Shown here: piece by piece, positions 4,321 through 9,218 of the stretch
Numbering within the stretch: position 1 is the first letter of the stretch
Layout: each line of letters opens with the position of its first letter
From: a bacterium
GTDB lineage: Bacteria > Bacillota_I > Bacilli_A > RFN20 > DUOF01
DNA: 9,218 bases
Assembly (NCBI GenBank): GCA_012839015.1
Contig: DUOF01000104.1
Coordinates: 1 to 9,218, forward strand
Direction of reading: 5' to 3'
Notes under the pieces: model-generated
The model's input: only the letters and a program-made list of their open reading frames with translations
What the model was told of the DNA's origin: nothing
Database searches by the model: none
Made by a program: the position numbers and the translations under genes

Positions 4321-7300
4321 AGAACAGTTGTAACTCAAGTTGATTGGTAGCCTGCAAGTTCGCCAGGACACCTAATTTCTCTAGTGCTTTAATATTAGTA
4401 TTGTTTAACTGAGTTCTACTGGTTAGATCCTCGATTGAGATGAACTCTCTCTCACCTCTTGCTTCTACCACCGAAGAGGCAGCACTGGCACCTAAACCAT
4501 CAATTGAAGAGAAAGGTGGGATGATTGTTCTAGTTTCTTGATCAACAATAAAATTCTTTGCTTGGGATTTATATAAATTTATGTTAGAAAACTTGTATCC
4601 TCTTGCAGTCATTTCAAGTGCATTCTCAAGACAAGACGCAACCGCCACATCCTTATTAGTAATCAGTGGGTCTTTTGACTTTATTCTACTCTCTAACTCT
4701 AGGTATTTACTCTTTATAGATTCATAACCCTTTATCATTGTGTCGATATCGAAGGCATCTGCCCTTGTTGAGAAGTAAGTAGCATAGTACTCAAGAGGGC
4801 GATAAACCTTAAACCAAGCCACCCTAAGAGCCATAGTTACATAAGCAACAGCATGCGCTTTAGGGAACATATACTTAATCTTTTTGCATGACTCGATGTA
4901 CCACTTAGGTACATTTTTATTATTCATCTCTTCTTCTTGTTCAGGGCTTAATCCTCGTCCCTTTCTAACACTCTCCATGATTTTAAAAGAAAGTGAGTTA
5001 TCAAGTCCTTTATCAATCAGATAACCCATGATATCATCACGGCAACCAATAGTTTCCATAAGGGTACAAGTTTTGTTTTGAATAAGGGTTTGGGCATTAC
5101 CGTTCCAAACGTCAGTACCGTGTGATAACCCGGAAATCTGTACTAGCTCCGCGAATGTTTTAGGTTTAGCATCCCTTAACATCCCCTTAACAAATTCAGT
5201 ACCAAACTCTGGTATGCCAGTAGCACCGGTTTCATTTAAAATAGCAGAAGGTTCAACGTTTAATGCTTTTGTGCTGGTAAACAACGACAGTACCTTCTCA
5301 TCATTACAAGGTATATCTTTAGGATCAATACCGGTCATATCTTTCAACATTTTTAGTGCAGTTGGATCCACGTGTCCTAAAATATCTAACTTCAAAACGT
5401 TGTCCTCAATCGCGCGGAAGTCGAAGTGGGTAGTAAGCCAGGGTGAACCTAAATCATCTGCAGGATATTGAATTGGAGTGAAATCATAAACATCATTATC
5501 ATCTGGGATAACGATAATACCACCAGGGTGTTGCCCAGTGGTTCTTTTAACACCTTGGCACCCTTTTACTAGGTATCTAGTTTTAGCCTTACTAATACCC
5601 TCATATATACCAAGTTCTTCGAAGTACCCTTTAATATATCCATAAGCAGTTTTCTCGGCAACTGTACCAATAGTACCAGCACGGTAAACATAATCCTCTC
5701 CAAATAGTACCTTAGTATAGTCATGGGCGATAGCCTGATAATCACCCGAGAAGTTTAGATCAATATCGGGTACCTTATCACCCTTAAAACCTAGAAATGT
5801 CTCAAAAGGGATTGATTGGCCATCACCCTTTAATGGTTTACCACATTTTGGACAATCTTTCGCAGGTAAATCATAACCACTGTGAACACCTTCTTCATTA
5901 CTAAAATCACTGTAACTACAATGTTCACATCGATAATGAGGTTGAAGGGAGTTGACTTCAGTAATACCAGTTAAGAAGGCAACTAGAGAAGAACCAACCG
6001 AACCTCTAGAACCAACAAGGTAACCGTCTGAGACGGATTTTTCAACTAGCTTATGAGAAATGTAGTAGATAACCGCAAAACCATTATCAATGATGCTGGT
6101 TAATTCTTTATCTATCCTCTCAGATACAATGGTAGGTAATTCTTCACCATAAAGCTTATGGGCTGTGTCATAACAAAGTTGTTTTAGTTTTTCCTCAGCA
6201 CCATCTATTTTAGGAGTAAAGGTACCGTCTTTTAGAGGTTGTACTTTCTCAATTTTATCTGCAATTAAATTAGAGTTTTTAACTACTATTTCATAGGCAA
6301 GTCGCTCATCCAGGAACGAAAACTCTTCAAGCATTTGAGTAGTAGTACGTAGATGTTGATTAGGGTTTTCTTTAACCCTTTTTCTAAAGTCATATAGAGG
6401 GTGTCTTTTGCCGCCGATAGCTTGTGCGCTAATATAGACGTCCCTAAATATTTTATCACGGTGATTTAGATAATGTGCATCACTGGTCGCTACTACAGGT
6501 TTTTCTTTTGCTTTAGCAGCATCAATAATAAAGTTTATAATCGTCTTAAGCGTCTCTTCATTTTCAATCGAGCCCGTATCTACTAAATAAGAATAATTAG
6601 ATAGGGGTTGTACCTCAATATAATCATAATAGTCAACAGCATCTAGTAACTCAGGTTCACTCTTAGTCATCGCGGTATCGAAAACATCACCATTAAAACA
6701 AGCGCTTCCTATAAGTAAATTCTCGCGATGTTCACTTAAAAGTTTCCTGGGAATTCGCGGAATATCCCAGAAATAATCGGTCGAAGAGATAGAAACTAAT
6801 TTATATAGGTCTTTAATACCTTGTTCATTCTTAGCTAGTAAAACCATGTGGATTGGTCTTGTCCTCTTATAACTATCTTCATGAACTAATTTAGATAGAT
6901 CATTAAGAGTTTTTACATTATGGTTATCAATCACTTCACGGAGCATAACCTCAAAAACGTTAAATAATACCGTGGCATCATAATCGGCTCGGTGTGCTAT
7001 TTCTTCGTCGTACTCAATATTAAATCTACGAGAAACACTACCTAGGTTATGTGCCCTAGCATCTTTATATAAATATCTTGATAAAGGCAGTGTATCAATC
7101 ACGGGATTTTCCAACTTTGGAAGCCCGTGCCTTGCAATCGCTTCCTTAAGAAAGGACATATCAAAGTAGGCGTTGTGGGCGACTAGAATAGTACCACTAA
7201 TAAAGTCTAGGAAATCCTTTAAAACTTCATCTAGAGTAGGAGCATCCTTTAACATATCATCGGTAATACTGGTTATCTCTGTAATCTTGCTTGATAGACT

Positions 7301-8614
7301 TCTTCCAGGATTGATAAAGGTTTGGAACTTTTCAAGGATCATTCCATTTTGCACCTTTACAGCACCTATTTCTATAATCTCATCTATCCTAGAGGATAGA
7401 CCGGTGGTCTCTAAGTCAAACACAGTGTAAATGGCATCATCAACATTAGTATCGGTTGGCTTCATCACAATTTTATTAGGTTCATCAACTACATAAGCTT
7501 CAAGCCCGTAGATAACCTTGATGTCTTTTCCTTTAGCAGCCTTCATCGCCTCAGGGTATGATTGAACTACCCCGTGATCAGTAATAGCGATTGCCTTGTG
7601 TCCCCATTTACTGGCTTGTTCAATATATTCTCTAGCGGTGGCAACCCCATCCATATTTGACATCTTAGTGTGGGTATGTAATTCGACCCTTTTTTCATCT
7701 GCTAGGTCTTTTATTTCATCGTCGACCTCTATCTTACTAACACTCTTGCCCATAAGTACAATCTCTCTAGCATAAGTGTCATATTCCATATCACCTTTGA
7801 CTTCAACCCATTGACCCTCTTTAAAGGATTCTAATTCTTCTCTTTTGAAGTGTCTACCTTCAAAAAGCTTAACACTAACTGCATCGTCAAAGTCAGTAAT
7901 GAATAAGGTTACAATTAGTATCTTTCGATCACTTGTCTCAATATCAAATATCTTTCCTCTAACAATTACATTCTTATCATCTTGACTAAGTTGTCCAATT
8001 TTAACTTGTTCGCTCTGGGTTTTATAGTAATTGACCTTAGCTTTAGGTTCATCCCTAACTCTATTAACAGCTCTCTGACTTACTTGTTTAATTATATTAT
8101 TATTCTCTGCTTCGAGTTTAGCATTTTCTTCCTCAAAGTCCTTTTCGATTACTACAAAACTAACCATTCTATTAATTCCTAATTGATGATAAATATCTTC
8201 AAACACCTTTTCAAATTCCATAAAGGAGTCTCTCAAAACTATACTGTTGAAGTGAAACAATATTTGTTCTTGGTTAACACCTATTTTAATGTTTCTAATA
8301 CTCCTAACCATCGCACTATCTTTGTGTTTTTCAAGAATTACATTTTGGAAAACACTATTTACATACTCTTCATCTATTTCAATATATTTATCAAAACTAA
8401 TAATTACTTTGCTATCAAATTTAAAGTTGTTTTGAATTTGTTCAATAGCAAAATAAGTTTGCACTTTAGGCAAACTAGAAAACTTAATGTAAATATTATA
8501 TTTCTTATCTTTTTTTATATAAATTGCTTTTTCTAACTTGGCATCTTCAAAGTAATTAAGATATTCAGTTTCTAAACCAACTCCATTTAAAAAAGTAACT
8601 AATCCTTCATCCAT
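4319..8614 (-). CDS. polC: DNA polymerase III alpha subunit, PolC type (Gram-positive)
   Basis: This is the replicative DNA polymerase with built-in 3'-5' proofreading, acting at the replication fork. Its 1431 residues match the usual PolC length (about 1440). Domains in order: an N-terminal region; an OB fold (about 216-290); the first PHP part with ELHTHTKMSNMDG (about 309) and AITDHG; the inserted DEDD exonuclease with VFDLETTG (about 398), VAHNAYFD (about 480) and HRADYDA (about 542); and the second PHP part with ATSDAHYL (about 708). A zinc-finger-like pair CEHC (about 895) and CPKC (about 920) precedes the polymerase core, which carries PDIDLNFSGD (about 949, two catalytic Asp) and TTGQHPGGI. 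The C-terminus has the helix-hairpin-helix and tail region. All motifs look intact. AAGGTGG (8628-8622) is seven bases before the ATG. It lies 19 bases after rseP, presumably in one operon, and ends in a shared terminator. Confidence 0.98.
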   Translation of the reverse strand: MDEGLVTFLNGVGLETEYLNYFEDAKLEKAIYIKKDKKYNIYIKFSSLPKVQTYFAIEQIQNNFKFDSKVIISFDKYIEIDEEYVNSVFQNVILEKHKDSAMVRSIRNIKIGVNQEQILFHFNSIVLRDSFMEFEKVFEDIYHQLGINRMVSFVVIEKDFEEENAKLEAENNNIIKQVSQRAVNRVRDEPKAKVNYYKTQSEQVKIGQLSQDDKNVIVRGKIFDIETSDRKILIVTLFITDFDDAVSVKLFEGRHFKREELESFKEGQWVEVKGDMEYDTYAREIVLMGKSVSKIEVDDEIKDLADEKRVELHTHTKMSNMDGVATAREYIEQASKWGHKAIAITDHGVVQSYPEAMKAAKGKDIKVIYGLEAYVVDEPNKIVMKPTDTNVDDAIYTVFDLETTGLSSRIDEIIEIGAVKVQNGMILEKFQTFINPGRSLSSKITEITSITDDMLKDAPTLDEVLKDFLDFISGTILVAHNAYFDMSFLKEAIARHGLPKLENPVIDTLPLSRYLYKDARAHNLGSVSRRFNIEYDEEIAHRADYDATVLFNVFEVMLREVIDNHNVKTLNDLSKLVHEDSYKRTRPIHMVLLAKNEQGIKDLYKLVSISSTDYFWDIPRIPRKLLSEHRENLLIGSACFNGDVFDTAMTKSEPELLDAVDYYDYIEVQPLSNYSYLVDTGSIENEETLKTIINFIIDAAKAKEKPVVATSDAHYLNHRDKIFRDVYISAQAIGGKRHPLYDFRKRVKENPNQHLRTTTQMLEEFSFLDERLAYEIVVKNSNLIADKIEKVQPLKDGTFTPKIDGAEEKLKQLCYDTAHKLYGEELPTIVSERIDKELTSIIDNGFAVIYYISHKLVEKSVSDGYLVGSRGSVGSSLVAFLTGITEVNSLQPHYRCEHCSYSDFSNEEGVHSGYDLPAKDCPKCGKPLKGDGQSIPFETFLGFKGDKVPDIDLNFSGDYQAIAHDYTKVLFGEDYVYRAGTIGTVAEKTAYGYIKGYFEELGIYEGISKAKTRYLVKGCQGVKRTTGQHPGGIIVIPDDNDVYDFTPIQYPADDLGSPWLTTHFDFRAIEDNVLKLDILGHVDPTALKMLKDMTGIDPKDIPCNDEKVLSLFTSTKALNVEPSAILNETGATGIPEFGTEFVKGMLRDAKPKTFAELVQISGLSHGTDVWNGNAQTLIQNKTCTLMETIGCRDDIMGYLIDKGLDNSLSFKIMESVRKGRGLSPEQEEEMNNKNVPKWYIESCKKIKYMFPKAHAVAYVTMALRVAWFKVYRPLEYYATYFSTRADAFDIDTMIKGYESIKSKYLELESRIKSKDPLITNKDVAVASCLENALEMTARGYKFSNINLYKSQAKNFIVDQETRTIIPPFSSIDGLGASAASSVVEARGEREFISIEDLTSRTQLNNTNIKALEKLGVLANLQATNQLELQLF

Positions 8615-8633
8615 TCTAATACCACCTTATCTA

Positions 8634-9218
8634 TCAAAACAATCCTATCACATCTTTAACCGTTACCAAAACCATTATTAGTAAAAGTAAAATAATCCCA
8701 ATAAAGTTAAGATAACTCTCAACCTTAACATTAAACTTTCTTCTTGTAATCATTTCTCCAATCGAGACAATAAATCTAGATCCATCTAAACCAGGTATTG
8801 GCAGCAGATTAAAGAAGCCTAGGTTAATTGAAAGTATTGCCACAAACCAAACATAAGGAATGATTCCTTGACTCGCCTGCTCTGCAGAGACTTGATATAT
8901 TTGGATTGGACCACCTAGTTGTGATATACCAGCCTTAGTAAACAGGCTCCCTAGAGCCTTAAACATCGTCGAGACTACCTTACCAAACATTTGGAAAGAT
9001 AACTTTATACCCTCGAAGAAGCCAGGATTAATCGGTTCACTAATCTTCGATATACCTATAGGTTGTAGCTTTCCATCTTCTACTACTCTAGTTAAACTAA
9101 TTGAGTCATTTAACTCTCCTCTTGAGTATTCAAATTTAATTGTCTGACTTTCTCCCTCTTCACTAGGTTTAAAATCAGTTAAATAAGCAAATAATTGTTC
9201 ACTTCCTTCAATATCACA
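8634..9218 (-). CDS. rseP: RseP/RasP intramembrane site-2 zinc protease, C-terminal 194 residues
   Basis: The frame is open from the right edge of the window, so the N-terminal half with the HExxH motif is not seen. The visible part starts in the PDZ-like region (QLFAYLTDFKP, then GKLQPIGISK) and continues through the conserved FFEGIKLSF and LGGPIQIYQVSAE segment. It then has a membrane segment ending in NLGFFNLLPIPGLDGSRF. This is the second metal-ligand motif of site-2 proteases (LDG), with the Asp that completes the zinc site. A final hydrophobic helix (FIGIILLLLIMVLVTV) ends the protein. The family cuts anti-sigma factors and remnant signal peptides within the membrane. The stop is TGA, directly followed by an in-frame TAG. 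An internal ATG at 8990 is not the real start, because conserved RseP sequence continues upstream of it. It is co-directional with polC at 19 bases. Confidence 0.93.
   Translation of the reverse strand, partial: CDIEGSEQLFAYLTDFKPSEEGESQTIKFEYSRGELNDSISLTRVVEDGKLQPIGISKISEPINPGFFEGIKLSFQMFGKVVSTMFKALGSLFTKAGISQLGGPIQIYQVSAEQASQGIIPYVWFVAILSINLGFFNLLPIPGLDGSRFIVSIGEMITRRKFNVKVESYLNFIGIILLLLIMVLVTVKDVIGLF

Noticed and set aside
5214..8536. Several plus-strand open frames inside polC (for example 5214-5471, 7173-7430, 7982-8182, 8183-8536)
   Set aside because: They are antisense to a fully conserved polC, lack ribosome binding sites and recognisable motifs, and have low-complexity content.
144..8636. 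An alternative genetic code with TGA as Trp for the whole window
   Set aside because: polC and other intact genes use TGG for every Trp I checked and contain no in-frame TGA, while rseP ends naturally at TGA. Standard code fits.
8634..8990. A separate 118-residue membrane protein starting at ATG 8990
   Set aside because: The frame stays open to the window edge with recognisable RseP sequence, so this ATG is internal.
1..9218. CRISPR arrays, insertion sequences or long direct repeats
   Set aside because: No regularly spaced repeats, transposase motifs or terminal inverted repeats were seen on either strand.

Overview
This window is AT-rich bacterial DNA from a Bacillota-type (low-GC Gram-positive) genome. 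The evidence is a full-length Gram-positive PolC replicase, tRNA genes that encode their own CCA ends, strong AGGAGG-type ribosome binding sites and a GTG start. Tryptophan in the intact genes is written TGG and there is no sign of TGA being read as Trp, so the standard bacterial code applies. rseP lies directly before polC with no proS or ispG between them, which differs from the usual Bacilli (rseP-proS-polC) and many Clostridia. This loosely points towards the Erysipelotrichia/Haloplasma/Izemoplasma side of the phylum (inference only).

Layout from left to right. Bases 3-808 (+) hold a decayed, 5'-truncated gene related to the helical domain of 5-hydroxymethyl-dU DNA kinases (thymine hypermodification). 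It is broken by a nonsense codon at a probable conserved Trp and by two small frameshifts. From 892 to 3096 everything is on the minus strand, and protein genes alternate with tRNAs. Reading in the direction of transcription: a promoter, tRNA-Arg(CCT), a metallo-beta-lactamase-fold hydrolase, a short nucleoside phosphorylase-like protein and a terminator; then tRNA-Arg(CCG) and a small membrane protein; then a clear promoter, tRNA-Leu(CAA) and a terminator.

Bases 3120-4035 (-) encode an XRE helix-turn-helix plus TPR regulator resembling the PlcR/Rgg class. It is split into two reading frames by a one-base shift at a run of six A. Divergent from it, at 4140-4259 (+), is a 39-codon ORF with a near-perfect ribosome binding site and an unusually GC-rich core. 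The 104-base gap between them carries an inverted repeat with half-sites two helical turns apart. This regulator plus small-ORF pair is the most interesting part of the window: it has the layout of a peptide-regulator module, although the peptide does not look like any signal I recognise.

Bases 4319-9218 (-) are housekeeping: the end of rseP (intramembrane site-2 protease, cut by the window edge) followed 19 bases later by polC. A bidirectional terminator at 4292-4320 separates polC from the convergent small ORF.
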